The notes: generated by a model from the letters alone, not told the origin. A stretch of DNA of 64,000 nucleotides from Balneolaceae bacterium (GCA_034521445.1 JAXHMM010000011.1:62001-126000); one strand, 5' to 3'. Positions 35,627-46,823 are shown, counted from the stretch's first letter. Made by a program: numbers and translations.

Positions 35627-37433
35627 ATGAGAATTAAATCAATAGACCTGACGGACTATCCTCCCATTGGTAAGTTCAAAATCGAAAACTTGGGAAGCAC
35701 CATAATTATTGCGGGTGCTAATGGATCCGGAAAAACGAGACTGAAGGAGGCTATCGTTCAGACAATACAAGGGAAGCCAGTTATGGATATGACTATAGAA
35801 GCTACCCGACCTGATGAAGAGGAAGAGAAATACTTTGGATCTCACGAGATTAGTGTCACTAAAGGGGTGAATAATGATAAGTTGAAAAACTATTTCAGGA
35901 GTCGGAGCTTTGGCCGAGGGCGTTATGTCGGTTCACTCGTTCAGATAGATTCTAATAGGAGTGTTGAGAATGTGAACTATTCTGCTGTGAACTGGCTAGG
36001 GGGAGATCCGGACGATCAGGAGACAGCGTCGAATTTTTACTTTTCGGCATTCCGTACAAGGTGGCAAGATTTCGTCAACTACATCCACCAAAAAACAGCA
36101 GCTCGCGGGAAGAAAATATCTGATGCCGTAATATCTGATCCTTCAAAGACTGGTGAAGAGGTGATTGCACTTCATCCAAATCCACTTGACAAGTACAAGA
36201 AAATATTTCGGGAAGCACTACCTGGAAAGGAACTACTGGACATAGACCCAAAGAGCCCCTCGTGATTTTCGATACTCAGATTCATCTGGACAAGAGCTTA
36301 ATTTCCAGACGTTGAGCTCTGGAGAGAAGGAGATCATTAAGGTTCTATTCGATGTCGCCAGAAAAGACATACGCCATTCAATTGTGATTGTCGATGAGCC
36401 AGAGCTTCACCTCCACCCGACCCTTACGTTTCAATTAGTCGAGTCCCTGAAAAGTCTCGGCGATCAGTACAAATCAATTCATATTTCTCACACACTCATC
36501 AGATTTAATAACCACATACTTCTCAACCGGAGATGTGTATTTCATAGATTCAGAAAATGATGGTACTAACCAAGCACATCGTCTGCTTGACCTAGTCGAG
36601 CAACACCACGAAATTGTACCCTTAATTGGGCAGAACATCGGCTTGTTCGCCGTCGGAAAGAAAATTGTATTCGTTGAGGGTGAGCATTCAAGCATAGATC
36701 GGCTTGCCTACCAGAAAATAGCTCAAAAAGTTGATAGCGAGATTCGGGTAGTACCTGCTGGTTCTGTTCTGAATGTATTCGCGCTAAGTCAGATTGAACG
36801 TCAGATTCGAACAGCCATTTATGTGGTATTGAGTTGTATATGGTTAGGGACCGAGACGGGTTATCTGATGATCAGGTCAGTAAACTCGAGGAGAACGGGC
36901 GAATCCGTTGCCTCAAAAGGCGACACATTGAAAATTATTTTCTCGACCCAGAAGTGCTAGCCGCGGTCGCGCAACGACTCTACATTAATAAGAGACATCC
37001 AGATGTCAATCGAGAGAGTGGATCGATCAATGTATCCAAGAGATAGTGCAAGAGTCAATAGGGTACACACTCTACAAAACCGTATGTGAGAACCTATCTA
37101 TGAATTATTCTATCCAGACATCCTAAGATATCTGATCTTCATAAAAAGACCTTAGATGATATCCGAACAGAGTTGCACAAGGGCGTTCTTGAGGGTGTAC
37201 GGGGTGTTGCCGACTCGTTAGATGATGCCAGTGTAAGTAGCTGGTTAGAGACTGAGTCGATGAACTTACAGCGCATGGTTGACGATGGTACATGGGTAAA
37301 GGGTTTCCACGGCAAGTACATCTTTAATCGTGTATGCAGTGAGGTCATGAGAGAGGATGCGATTCGAGTTAGGCACGCCTACGTTGACATAGCGCTCGAG
37401 CAATATCCGAATAAGATATCAGATCTGAATTGA
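35627..37433 (+). pseudogene. Broken AAA ATPase with TOPRIM/DUF4435-like C-terminus (OLD/PARIS-like)
   Basis: The first frame from ATG 35627 has the Walker A IIAGANGSGKTRLKEAI at about residues 27-43. After a frameshift near 36,260 come the ABC signature TLSSGEKEIIKVLFDV and Walker B HSIVIVDEPELHLHPTL. Further frames give TYFSTGDVYFIDSENDGT, then KIVFVEGEHSSIDRLAYQ, MVRDRDGLSDDQ and RCLKRRHIENYFLDPEVL. This SMC/OLD-type ATPase plus a TOPRIM-like 'VEGE...D.D...ENY' end resembles OLD nucleases or the AriA/AriB (DUF4435) pair of PARIS in one chain. At least four frameshifts disable it. It fills one cassette between site II and the R'' box at 37,507. Confidence 0.65.
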
Positions 37434-37506
37434 CATATATAACCAAATGTAAGTCACTTTATAATATTTAAGCCGAATGAAGTACGATGGTCTAAGTACG
37501 AAAACA

Positions 37507-37519
37507 GTGGCCACATAAC
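37507..37519 (+). repeat. R''-type box of a truncated attC site
   Basis: GTGGCCACATAAC matches the reverse complement of the cassette's own first bases (GTTAAGTGGCCAC, 35589-35601) at 12 of 13 positions. This identifies it as the left edge of that cassette's attC site. No matching L' and R' boxes follow in the next 130 bases, so the site is probably interrupted or eroded. Confidence 0.6.
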
Positions 37520-37949
37520 CGTATATATGGCCTCCAATGTCAAGGGCAATAGCATTCCCTGCAAGAAAGGGAAGTCCTTTCTCCCCGTTTCAGATTCGAC
37601 CCTTTTCTATCGACACTGTTCTGCAGGTATTTTTCAATTTGGGATGGCAGCCACATGACTGCACCAAACATATATAGAGGTTCGACGGAAACGGGCGGAA
37701 TTCATTCCACATCCCGTTCTCCGGTCCTGCTTATTGCGGTGACGACCATAGAGAATATTACGTTCCCTGAACCCGGATGATCACGCGGATGGCTATGGGC
37801 AGATGTCTCCGCCTATTCCAGTTATGGGACATCTCGGAGCAGGGGCAGCACATGCCGATTTCACCGGCAGCGAGCGAGCTGACGGGAATCGAATCAAATC
37901 CAAGGGCAACTACCGCATCCAACGGGGCGCCAGAGGTCGGCTTTTGGGC
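37520..37949. other. Non-coding stretch left of the IS110-type remnant
   Basis: No gene recognised. A short inverted pair (CCCTGCAAGAAAGGG region near 37,555-37,575) and mixed GC content are seen. It probably contains the left flank of the inserted IS110-type element and the interrupted remainder of the preceding attC site. Confidence 0.35.
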
Positions 37950-39174
37950 TTAGCCAGTCATTGAAGTGATCGAGCTGGTCGTTACAGAGCGGTAACTGGT
38001 CAAAAGCTCTCGCCTGGGTGCCTCAGTTATACGTCGGGCTTGCGGCAGCGCCCCATTCATACAGCTTTCCTGGTTGGGTGTTTTAATCCAGAAACGTGTA
38101 TTCATTAAATGGTTCGGATCGTTTGAGCATGTAGTAGACGGCCGTGCCCAGACGTTTGGCCAGGATCGTAAGGCAGGCTTCGGCTTCAGCCATGCCGGCA
38201 GATCAGCCTGTCGGTAGTACCGCCCGGCAAGATCATTGCGCCCCGCACATATAACAGCGCGGCTTCTGAGAAGGCCCAACGCAACTGCGCATTGCCGATG
38301 CGTCCGCCCGTGCTGCCATAAGACCTTCCCGGCCGAGGACTTTCTGCCCCTTTACCAAACGGGCGTAGGAGCAGAACTCTCCGCGAGAGGGAAACCGCCG
38401 GATGTCGTGAATCTCATAGAGCATCGTCAGCGCCAGTACATCACCGACTCCCCGGATGCTTCGCAGAAGGTGCAAACTGGTCGGTCGTGTCCCTCTGGCC
38501 AGCCGCAGGATCTGGCTGTCCAAGGCCTTGATGAGAGGATCGTAGTGGTCGATCATTTGAAGGTCGGCCTCCACGATAAAGCCGGACGACGGGATCCGGG
38601 ACATGCCCGACGATATCTTTACCCCGGCGGTGATGGGAACGCGACAGGGTGCCCAACGCGGGCAGGTTGTAGCCGACCGGCGTGGTATTCTGGACATGGG
38701 CCAGCAGTTCGGCCCGTTTGCGCACAAAATGCGTGCGCCGGCGCATCAGATCCCGGGCCGGTCGCATACGGGCCGGATAATAATAGGCGAGGGAAATTGC
38801 CGCCCCGCAGCAGCCGCGCAATTTTCAGTGAAGTCGATGCGGTCGTTCTTCGTCTTCACCCCATGAATGGGGATCTCATGTAGAGAGCATGACCCAGTAC
38901 AAATTCGATCCCCTCCCGATCACACAGATCGGCCAGCCAATACCAGCAAAAAAATACACTCCACGCCTACCAACAGCCCTTCCCGGTATGGGGTAATGGC
39001 AGCCAGAAACCAGTCCGGATGGCATGGCATGTTTTTGTGATAGACCGTTTGTCCCTCTTGGTTCAGGATACATACGTACATGGTCCTCTGCAGCTGCAGA
39101 TGCCCACTTGACTGCGCGGGAATCGCTTCGCTCGGAGCGCAGTAAAATAGATGTTGTTTAAGGTATACGTTCAT
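37950..39174 (-). pseudogene. IS110-family transposase remnant
   Basis: The minus strand, read through several frameshifts, gives an IS110 (DEDD) transposase. Its N-terminal part is QRTMYVCILNQEGQTVYHKN, then YREGLLVGVECIF and LADLCDREGIEFVLGHALYM. The middle is LAYYYPARMRPARDLMRRR and KRAELLAHVQNTT. The C-terminal transposase-20 domain reads LRSIRGVGDVLALTMLYEI and FPSRGEFCSYARLVKGQKVL. The tail continues in other frames (DLAGRYYRQADLPAWLKPK). At least five frameshifts make it inactive. Insertion ends are not defined; IS110 elements often lack clear terminal inverted repeats. It lies between a half attC site and attC-like site III. Confidence 0.78.
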
Positions 39175-39238
39175 GGCTTTCCTCTTTGGTTTTATTGAGG
39201 TTGTCCAGAACCCTGATCTGACGATTCCGAGAGGAGGC

Positions 39239-39374
39239 CGGTGAACAATATCAAGGCGCATTAACCGGACCGGACGGAAATTTGCTTTTGCCGGTCGGAT
39301 CTGCCAGATTGGAATCTACGCGCCTGGCTACAGCTTCACTGAACCGGCCGGTTATGCGCTACCACGTTATACTC
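39239..39374 (+). repeat. attC-like cassette recombination site III
   Basis: L'' GCGCATTAACCGGACCGG (39256-39273) pairs with L' CCGGCCGGTTATGCGC (39344-39359), leaving an unpaired T and an unpaired A in the L'' arm only. The R' box GTTATACTC begins at 39366. The 15 bases from 39366 are exactly complementary to 43456-43470 in site IV. Confidence 0.8.
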
Positions 39375-39498
39375 AATTTTTCATATCTATAGCAAAATTT
39401 CACTATTAAACTACTTCTCTAAGGATGACACGTACTGTCACAAATAACAATTACATTATTAAAACAAGACTAGAAATCAGTGACTAAAAACTGCAAAT

Positions 39499-42400
39499 AT
39501 GTCTAAAATTAATACGATTCAAAATAAGATACTTGAATTAAGCGGAGGACGATTTCAAGAAGTCGGCCGATTTGTATCTGAAAGCCAAAGGATATCAACA
39601 TATCAATAGTATTGGTTCAGTTTATGGCAAAGACAAAACTAGATCCGGTACACCAGATTCATTTATCTCACTTCCTGAATGGGAAGTATGTTTTTGCAGA
39701 GCACACTAACGAATGAATCCCGCTATTTGTTCAACAAGTTGAAGGATGATATAAACAAATGTCTTGATGTTGAAAAACATGGTATATCCGTAGAAAAAAT
39801 TGAAAAAATCCTTCTTGTTATACCGGAAGGTTAGCTCCGAAATGAAGAAAGTGAGCTTAAGAGAATTAGCGCATTCAAGGGGAGTATTTTATACGATCTA
39901 TTTAATCTTGAGGAAATCTCAGAATGATCTCTACTCACTTTTTTCCAAAAATTGCCAAAGATGAGCTTGGGATTAAGATTGATACCGGTCAGCATAGTTC
40001 AGCCAGCCGATTTCATTAAAATCCATGAGGATTCCAAGTATTTCAACTCCTCTGAGTTTAGACCTTCAGTTTAGAGAGACTGAAAAGATAATGCACTAAA
40101 GAAATTGGCTGATCACGATCTTTTGATTTTATCCGGTCCGGCTGGCGTGGGAAAACAAGATTGGCGTCCAAGTAGCAAAAGATTTCAAATCTGGCAACTC
40201 CGATTTCAATCTATGGTGCATATTCAAAAGAACAGCAGATCTTTGGGAGGATATACAGGATTATTTTTCATCTCCTGGTAAATATTCGATTATCGTTGAT
40301 GATGCCAATCGGATTAACAGTTTTTCATATGTGGTAGATTTTCTCAAGCATGCAAGTCCAAACCATGATATCAAAATTATTGCCACAGTCAGAGACTATG
40401 CATTATCAAAAGTAAAAAATGAGGCCTATCTGGAGGTGGACTTAGATGAATTAAACATAAAACCACTCACAGATGATCAAATAAAAGAGATTGTAAAAGT
40501 ACAGTTTGAAATTTCGATAAATCATCTTTTTCTCGATCGTATAGTTCAGATTGCAAAAAGGTAATCCGAGACTGGCCGTAATGGCTGCGTGATGTTTGCA
40601 AGAAAAGAGGATTCCATTTCGGCAATTAGCGATGTATCTGAACCATATATGATCAAATATTTCAAGTCCGGTCCACGATGATATTTTCAATGATGCGAAT
40701 CTCAATGGTAAGACAGATTTGAGTAGTCAAATTTTGTTAAAAACTTGCATCTATTATTTCTTTTTTCAAAGCCGTTGACCGTGAGAATGAAGAAATGATG
40801 AGCCTGATTGAGCAAGTGTTAGGCATTTCTAAAAAATGAGTTTTGGGAAGCAGCGTTATTTCTTCATGAGACCGAGTTTGTCTGACATGTATGAAAATAT
40901 CGTTCGCATGTCTGATCAGGTACTTGGAACATATTTCTTTTATCTATGCTTATTTAAAAAGAACTTAATTGAATTTGGTATGCGATCTCAATCATACCTT
41001 TCCTCAGTTTAAACATAGAATTGTTGATTCGTTAAATCCCTGACTTCTAAGTTCATTTGATCATCGCTCAAATTTTTGAATCAATTAAACCAGTAGTAAG
41101 CACACGTATTAACCATTTTCGGAAAAGAAGGCGATACAGGAAGTGTACATGATTTGATTGGAAACATTTTGGTTTGTAAATGAAACAGAAACGCTTCTTT
41201 TTGCAAAATCATTAATCGAAGAGACAACTTCTGAAAGGATCTGATTGATCAAGTTCAGTTTACTATCGACAAGAACTGGACCTCCTGACCGATCCAAGTC
41301 CTATCCTTATTGAAACCTTTTTCGAACGCTGAGCCCCGAAAACATTTGGAATTGCTATAGACCTAATTCTGGACTGATGCCGAAAAAAAGCCCTTCTGAA
41401 GTGCCAAAGATATTGGGTGTTTTAACTCGAGATTTTGGATTTAAACTGCACTCCTATAGAAGAAGGTTTGAGGTTCAGGAATTGGTAGTCGAAAAATTAA
41501 TCCAAAGAATATCCAAGGGAGAGGATCTTTTTAGATACACCTTTCTTGCTGTGAGCCGGTCTATTTTTAAAAACGCAGTTTGAATCATCTGGAATGAAAA
41601 AGACAATCGAACTGTACAGATTCACGAGGTTTTCCCACTTCCGTTGTCGTCCGATACAAAACAAACAATTGCGAAATAAAAATATGGCAACACATTTTTG
41701 AATTGTCAGAAAACTGGAAAGTACAGAGAAGAAGTTTTGAAGCTAGTTCGAAGCGTATTCTCAGCCACATTTGGAATTTGAAGAAGAAGTGGAACTTGTA
41801 GTATGGGAAAGCGATCTACGCGCTTTCGCATTTATCTTAGATGCTTGCAGAGAGAAGCAGTGGCGAGTATGATGGATGTCAGTGCTTTTCAAAGCTACCT
41901 TGACCTCCTCGACACAGTATACAATGTTACTGATGAGAAATCACTCCGTGAACAATACGCGAATGACATTTATCAAATTTCTGAAATATTCTTGCCAGAG
42001 AATGGGGAGTCAGGGATTCTGGAAGAAAAAATACATGGAAAGAATTTCATAAGCAGGAAAAAGTGCTCGACGCAAACGAGTTTATTGAGAGCTACACCAT
42101 AGAAGATTTTGTCGAATTGATTGTATGCATGTATAGTTATCTGAAAGAATCGCAGCAAAAGACAGATCTGATATATTGAGAAGTCTTAGGCTTCTAGTTA
42201 GTATTTGAGATATCGACTGCATTCCGAATTCCGATCTCTTTCTAGAAGCAATTCGATACTATTTGTCTATTGGAGATCCATTTAATATTAGGGGCAGGGA
42301 AGTAATAGAAAGTTGGCTTAACACTTGAAAAGCCAAATGTCGTTTTGGAGTCAATTGAAGGTTTTGAATTTTCGAATAAAGACCGTTGGATCTTCTGCTA

Positions 42401-43408
42401 TTATGAAGCACTTCCTGAAACAGAAAATTACTAAAATAGATACGAGTAATTTATGCGTACGAGACAAATTCCGTAGAGGCCAAGAATCTTCCAAGAGACT
42501 GGAATTATCTTACAAAATATACTTCTCAGGATAATAAAGCAGTTGAAACTGTACTACAAACACTAGTAGAGAGAGCAAAAGAAAATCCCGATGTTATTTC
42601 CGCACTGGATATGTTATTTCTAAGTTTTGAAAATATTGAGTCTCTCATAAGAGAGTACTCCAGAAGAAGTGTTTGGAAGCGGTAAAAAAAGCCTACCTTT
42701 TAGTTTCTGCAAAAAGAAATCATACTGACTATAAGGGCACCACCCTCTAATCTTTTACTTGATCGAGACATTGATTTTATCGAGGAGTTTATAAATTCAA
42801 TGTATCCCGAGGATACTGATTATATAAACGAGAGAGGGGACAATCGTGATTTTGCCTTCGTTTGGGATCGTGATGATTATATAAAGATTATCGATTTAGC
42901 GGTTGATCAAGTATATATGAATGAACAAAAGTCCAAAGCGTTTTGGGAGAGTAAATTACAAATATTTTTTGATGCCAATTTCAAAGAAAACACATCAAAA
43001 GAAGTCCAAGAGAAACAAATCCAATATCTGAAAGAATGCATCTCAAGTAAGTGTGAACAGATTCTAATTCCTTCAGTTTATTTTCCAAAATCATTAAAAA
43101 AGCTTCCTTCCAAAAAACGTCGAAATCTTATCGAATTATTTCTTAAGTCGGTAATCCAAGTACGTATGGACGATTTTAAAACTCTTCAGCTTGAGCCCAG
43201 TTCATGGGGTGGTGTTGGTAGCATGGTACCAGTTTTTTCGGGTAGAATTAAGTTTTTCGAATCATTATTACCACTGATGAATAGTGCAGATTTACTTTCT
43301 CACAAACAACTTATTGAAACCAAAATTGAAAGCTTGGAAGTAGATCTTCAAAGAGAGAAAAAGAGAGACTTTTTGAGTAGATTGATCTTTAAAATTTCAA
43401 TTCTTTAA
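39499..43408 (+). pseudogene. Broken nuclease-STAND NTPase (nSTAND3/Avs-like)
   Basis: From ATG 39499 the reading begins MSKINTIQNKILELSGGRFQ. After shifts come KGYQHINSIGSVYGKDKTRS, GTPDSFISLP (39647 on) and GKYVFAEHT, a PD-(D/E)xK-like nuclease core. The NTPase follows, with Walker A LILSGPAGVGK near 40,130-40,160 and Walker B YSIIVDDANRI near 40,285. Then come IKIIATVRDYALSKVKNE, DELNIKPLTDDQIKEIV and a long helical C-terminal sensor region running to FLSRLIFKISIL at 43408. Intact relatives of about 1,250-1,300 residues are large STAND ATPases resembling antiphage Avs proteins. At least ten frameshifts or stops are present. The whole gene is one 4.1-kb cassette. Confidence 0.65.
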
Positions 43409-43460
43409 CCAAATGGAAGTTGCTACCAATATCATCATAAAGCTGAATCGAAGTGAAAAT

Positions 43461-43609
43461 TGAGTATAACAACGGTTTCAACGCGGACTTGGCCACTGTT
43501 TGCCCTTTTTAAAATTTGTCCGACGAATAGCGTCAGTCTAGATTTTTGAATCTGACATAGGATGTCCCAGTAATGCAAGCCGGTTATGCTCGCAGGCCGT
43601 TATAAGGCA
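43461..43609 (+). repeat. attC-like cassette recombination site IV
   Basis: Left box TGAGTATAAC at 43461-43470; AACGCGGACTTG on the left arm pairs with CAAGCCGGTT on the right arm with one extra A, and the R' box GTTATAAGGCA starts at 43599. TATAAC and GTTATA form the outer stem. It closes the STAND cassette and opens the CPBP cassette. Confidence 0.72.
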
Positions 43610-43677
43610 GAAACATATAGAAAAATGTTTGAACACAGGATGATATTTTTACAGCAATTTGATTAAGGAGTCATGCT

Positions 43678-44703
43678 ATGAAAAACTTTATCAAATCTCA
43701 TCCCATTATAAGCTACACCCTAATTACATTTGCTCTTTCCTGGTTCTTTTGGGGTAGTTCAATAGTTGTAAACTTTTCTGATGATATTTTTCTTGGCGTA
43801 ATTTTAGTTGGGGGATTTGGGCCTGCCATTGCGGCTTTTATCATGATGCACATTCAGTCAGAAAAGAAAATAACCCTAGGCAGCAACAGGTTATTCTGGT
43901 CGTTTTCCTTTATTGCTATTGTAGTAGTTGTTGTTACATATTTTTTAGTTCAGGGTTCCACCGATGAGGCTTGGGGAACTAGTATTTGGTCTGGCTTAAA
44001 GGAACCAGGATTACTAGCTATATTCCTCATCACAGCTTGTTGTCTTTTTTGGGGGCTCCTGGTTAGTAATGCTTACAATGGAGATCTTAAGGAGAATTTT
44101 CTAACCTCTTTTCTATTTCAGAATAAAAAAATCAAATGGTATGTCTTTGCTTTATTACTTTTTCCGGCAATTTATTCGTTAAGTTTTGGTGTCGGCAAAC
44201 TATTAAACTTTAACACAACAGAAGCAATATTTTCTCCTGATACTAATTTTTTTATAAGTTTCATACTTACCTTCATTTTTACGGGTGGCAATGAAGAGTT
44301 TGGGTGGAGAGGATTTTTTCAAAAAGAATTACAAAAAAAATACTCTCCGCTGTTCAGTGCTTTTGTTATAGCGATCGTTTGGGTTCTTTGGCATTTACCC
44401 TTGCACTATAATGGATTTTATCCCTCTGAATTTAGCTTTACTTCCCGTTTTGCACTGGGATTTCAAATGGCTTTACTGTATACCTGGCTGTATAACAAAT
44501 CCGGCTATTCTCTCCTGAGTGTCGTTATACTTCACGCTATGTATAATAATGTGTCAGATATCTTTGGATCTTCATATGTGCCTGCCATGTCGATAGGAAT
44601 CGTGCTAGTATTAATTTTTATTATCGAGGATAAAATGTGGGTTAAAAAGAGCTATCATGATAATATTTATCAGTCAAGTGCTTTAAGCCAAGAATCTACG
44701 TAG
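43678..44703 (+). CDS. CPBP-family intramembrane glutamic protease (Abi-like)
   Basis: A 341-residue membrane protein with about eight hydrophobic segments. It carries the CPBP/CAAX-protease motifs: motif 1 GGNEEFGWRGFFQKEL (Glu-Glu-x3-Arg), motif 2 VWVLWHLPLHYNGF (conserved His) and motif 3 SVVILHAMYNNVSD (His-x3-Asn). Family members cleave prenylated or membrane substrates, and some are bacteriocin self-immunity proteins. The substrate here is unknown. The gene is intact, AT-rich and the only gene of its cassette, with attC-like sites 68 bases upstream and 21 bases downstream. A GGAG-type ribosome-binding sequence (AAGGAGTC) precedes the ATG. Confidence 0.88.
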   Translation: MKNFIKSHPIISYTLITFALSWFFWGSSIVVNFSDDIFLGVILVGGFGPAIAAFIMMHIQSEKKITLGSNRLFWSFSFIAIVVVVVTYFLVQGSTDEAWGTSIWSGLKEPGLLAIFLITACCLFWGLLVSNAYNGDLKENFLTSFLFQNKKIKWYVFALLLFPAIYSLSFGVGKLLNFNTTEAIFSPDTNFFISFILTFIFTGGNEEFGWRGFFQKELQKKYSPLFSAFVIAIVWVLWHLPLHYNGFYPSEFSFTSRFALGFQMALLYTWLYNKSGYSLLSVVILHAMYNNVSDIFGSSYVPAMSIGIVLVLIFIIEDKMWVKKSYHDNIYQSSALSQEST

Positions 44704-44724
44704 CTACAATCCCATTTTTAATTA

Positions 44725-44861
44725 TGCCATATAACCCACGCTCCAACGGGACACACCTCGCCCGGGCTTGCCACTTATCTGGCTTTTTAACTCTTCGTTC
44801 ATTTTATCTAATAAATCAACATTCATTCGCGTGCAGCTTATGCGCAATGTCGTTATATGGC
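44725..44861 (+). repeat. attC-like cassette recombination site V
   Basis: Outer boxes GCCATATAAC (44726-44735) and GTTATATGGC (44852-44861) are perfect inverted repeats. The 18-mer TTATGCGCAATGTCGTTA at 44838-44855 is identical to that in sites II and VI. TGCCATATAAC differs at one base from the complement of the CPBP cassette's start (43599-43609). Confidence 0.82.
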
Positions 44862-45048
44862 TTAAGTAGCTATCAAAACAGTAAGGGGGCTTCGGTAAGT
44901 TACTTTCATTTGAGAGCGATTTTCTTCAAGTTGCCCTTATGATTTATCAGAATAACCTGAAGAAAACGTATGACCGAAGTTAGTATAAGATCAACCGCAT
45001 TGGGGTTATGCCAATGTTAGTGCCCATTTTAAATATCATAAATACATT

Positions 45049-45636
45049 ATGGAAAAAGACGACATTAAATTTACCGCCAAGCATTTAGCTAAAAAACTTA
45101 AACTGCGAAATGCAAATTCCGAAGTCGTAAAAAGACATAATAAACTAAAGGAAATCTATGATGATGACCCAGAAAAAGCGTTAATCATAGATTCAGCAGT
45201 AGTTGAAGGTGAAAACTTGGATGATCCATTTCATTCTAAAGTTCTAATGAATGATGAGCTAAAATTACCACTTAAAACGGGTCTCCATAGAGCTGTGGGC
45301 GGTGACCACGATTACTCAACACCCGGAGACATTTTATGTGCCGCATTGGCTGTTTGTTTGGAAAGTACCATAAGAATGATTGCAGATAGATTAGAAATTC
45401 AATTGGATCACACAAAAGTGTCAGTTGGAGCCCATCTTGATGTTCGTGGCACATTAAGGTTTAATGACTCTGTTCCTGTAGGATTTCAAAAAATAAATGT
45501 GGAGGTAGAATTAGGTTCAGACAATGTAGGAGAAAAGGTTATAAATACTTTATTTAGTGCTGCAGTAAAAAGTTGCGTGGTCTATCAAACTTTAAAACCT
45601 GGTATTCCAATAGAAAAAAACTTGAAAATAATGTAA
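45049..45636 (+). CDS. OsmC/Ohr-family protein
   Basis: A 195-residue protein whose second half is the OsmC fold. The first redox cysteine is in DILCAALAVCLESTIRMIAD and the second in AAVKSCVVYQTLKPG, the usual pair of thiol-dependent peroxidases. An N-terminal extension of about 50 residues is Lys-rich (KFTAKHLAKKLKLRNANSEV). Family members reduce organic hydroperoxides in the cytoplasm; the specific substrate is unknown. The gene is intact and forms a single-gene cassette between attC-like sites V and VI, 188 bases after site V. The long leader may hold the promoter. Confidence 0.82.
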   Translation: MEKDDIKFTAKHLAKKLKLRNANSEVVKRHNKLKEIYDDDPEKALIIDSAVVEGENLDDPFHSKVLMNDELKLPLKTGLHRAVGGDHDYSTPGDILCAALAVCLESTIRMIADRLEIQLDHTKVSVGAHLDVRGTLRFNDSVPVGFQKINVEVELGSDNVGEKVINTLFSAAVKSCVVYQTLKPGIPIEKNLKIM

Positions 45637-45682
45637 ACCAATCTTGAATTGTCATAAACACCGGCTATAGCAAACAAGATCT

Positions 45683-45817
45683 GCCATATAACCCGCGCAT
45701 TAACGCGTACGCACCTCGCCAATTCCTTGCCAGCTCTTGGTTTTAAGGCTCCTCTTTCGTTAGTTGCTAATTTAACATTAATCCGTGCGCAGGTTATGCG
45801 CAATGTCGTTAACTGTC
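45683..45817 (+). repeat. attC-like cassette recombination site VI
   Basis: R'' GCCATATAAC (45683-45692) is the exact complement of the OsmC cassette's first ten bases (44852-44861). L'' GCGCATTAAC pairs with L' GGTTATGCGC with an extra T. The 18-mer shared with sites II and V is at 45794-45811. R' GTTAACTGTC starts at 45808. Confidence 0.82.
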
Positions 45818-45852
45818 GATGCCTTTATTCAATCAACCATAACTAGCAGTAA

Positions 45853-46769
45853 ATGAATACCCTCAATAATATTAGCTGTATAACCTTGACCTTACTTATG
45901 ATGTGGGGTTGTAGCATACAAGATCAGGATGAATATCGAGTGGAGATTACCGCATATGACTACGCATTTCAGGCTCCTGAGGAACTACCCTCTGGATGGA
46001 TCACCTTTATTTTAAATAATGAACAAGCTCATGAAATTCATGAATTAAGTTTTGCCCGCCTCCCCGAAGACATTACCTACAAAGAGTATCTGGATGAATA
46101 TGTTGGAGCATGGGAAATTTTATTGGAGGAATTTCAGGCTGGTGAAGTTGAACGATCCGGTATTTCGACAGCGAGTAAATGAACTGTTGCCAGACTGGGC
46201 TGATGCCGTGAAATATGTGAACGCCCGGGGACTGGTTTCTCCGGGACGATCAGCCGAAAAAACCGTTTATCTGGAACCGGGATTGTATGCTGTGGATTGC
46301 TGGGTTAAAACGGAAGATGGTATTATTCACCTCAGTAATGGCATGACGCGGTCTCTTACTATAACGGAGGAGTCTACGAACAGCCCTGAACCTTCTGTCG
46401 AATAATATTATTACACTGAAAGAAAATGAAATCGATATTAATTGGAATGCACAAGTCGGTTTCCATTCTTTTGCTGTACTCATGGAAGCAGATTCTTTGG
46501 GAAATCCAGTTCATAATAATATCCATCTGATCAAAACAGAGGAAAGTACCAATCTGAATGAAGTAAATACATGGATGGATTGGTACAAAGTTGGAGGACT
46601 CAGAGCTCCCGCTCCGGCTGATTTCCTTGGGGGTGTTAGTACTTATAATGCCATTCCCGGTGAAAGTGCTACTTACTTCTCTTTAGAAATTGATGAACCT
46701 GGAGAATATGCTTGGATCGTTCAGGGACCGGAAGGTGAACAATTGTGGAAGACGTTCAATATTCCATAA
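45853..46769 (+). pseudogene. Frameshifted two-domain lipoprotein (cupredoxin-like fold possible)
   Basis: Starts at ATG 45853 with a type II signal (ISCITLTLLMMWGCSIQDQ; lipobox cysteine). The first domain has YRVEITAYDYAFQAPEELP and GWITFILNNEQAHEIHELSF. Out-of-frame continuations follow: DPVFRQRVNELLPDWADAV and SPGRSAEKTVYLEPGLYAVD. The third frame has INWNAQVGFHSFAVLMEADS and PGEYAWIVQGPEGEQLWKTF, ending at 46769. The repeated beta-rich pattern with 'GxY...C/W' turns resembles two cupredoxin-like domains, but copper ligands are not clear. Two frameshifts (near 46,150 and 46,400) disable it. It is the last cassette of the array. Confidence 0.6.
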
Positions 46770-46823
46770 AACGGTCTAAATCTTGTAAAATTCCTCTTTG
46801 TTGTACCTGATTTAGAAATACGT

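Noticed and set aside
38236-38883. 215-codon plus-strand open frame in the IS110 region
   Set aside because: It is the antisense of the IS110 transposase remnant, whose minus-strand pieces match the family.
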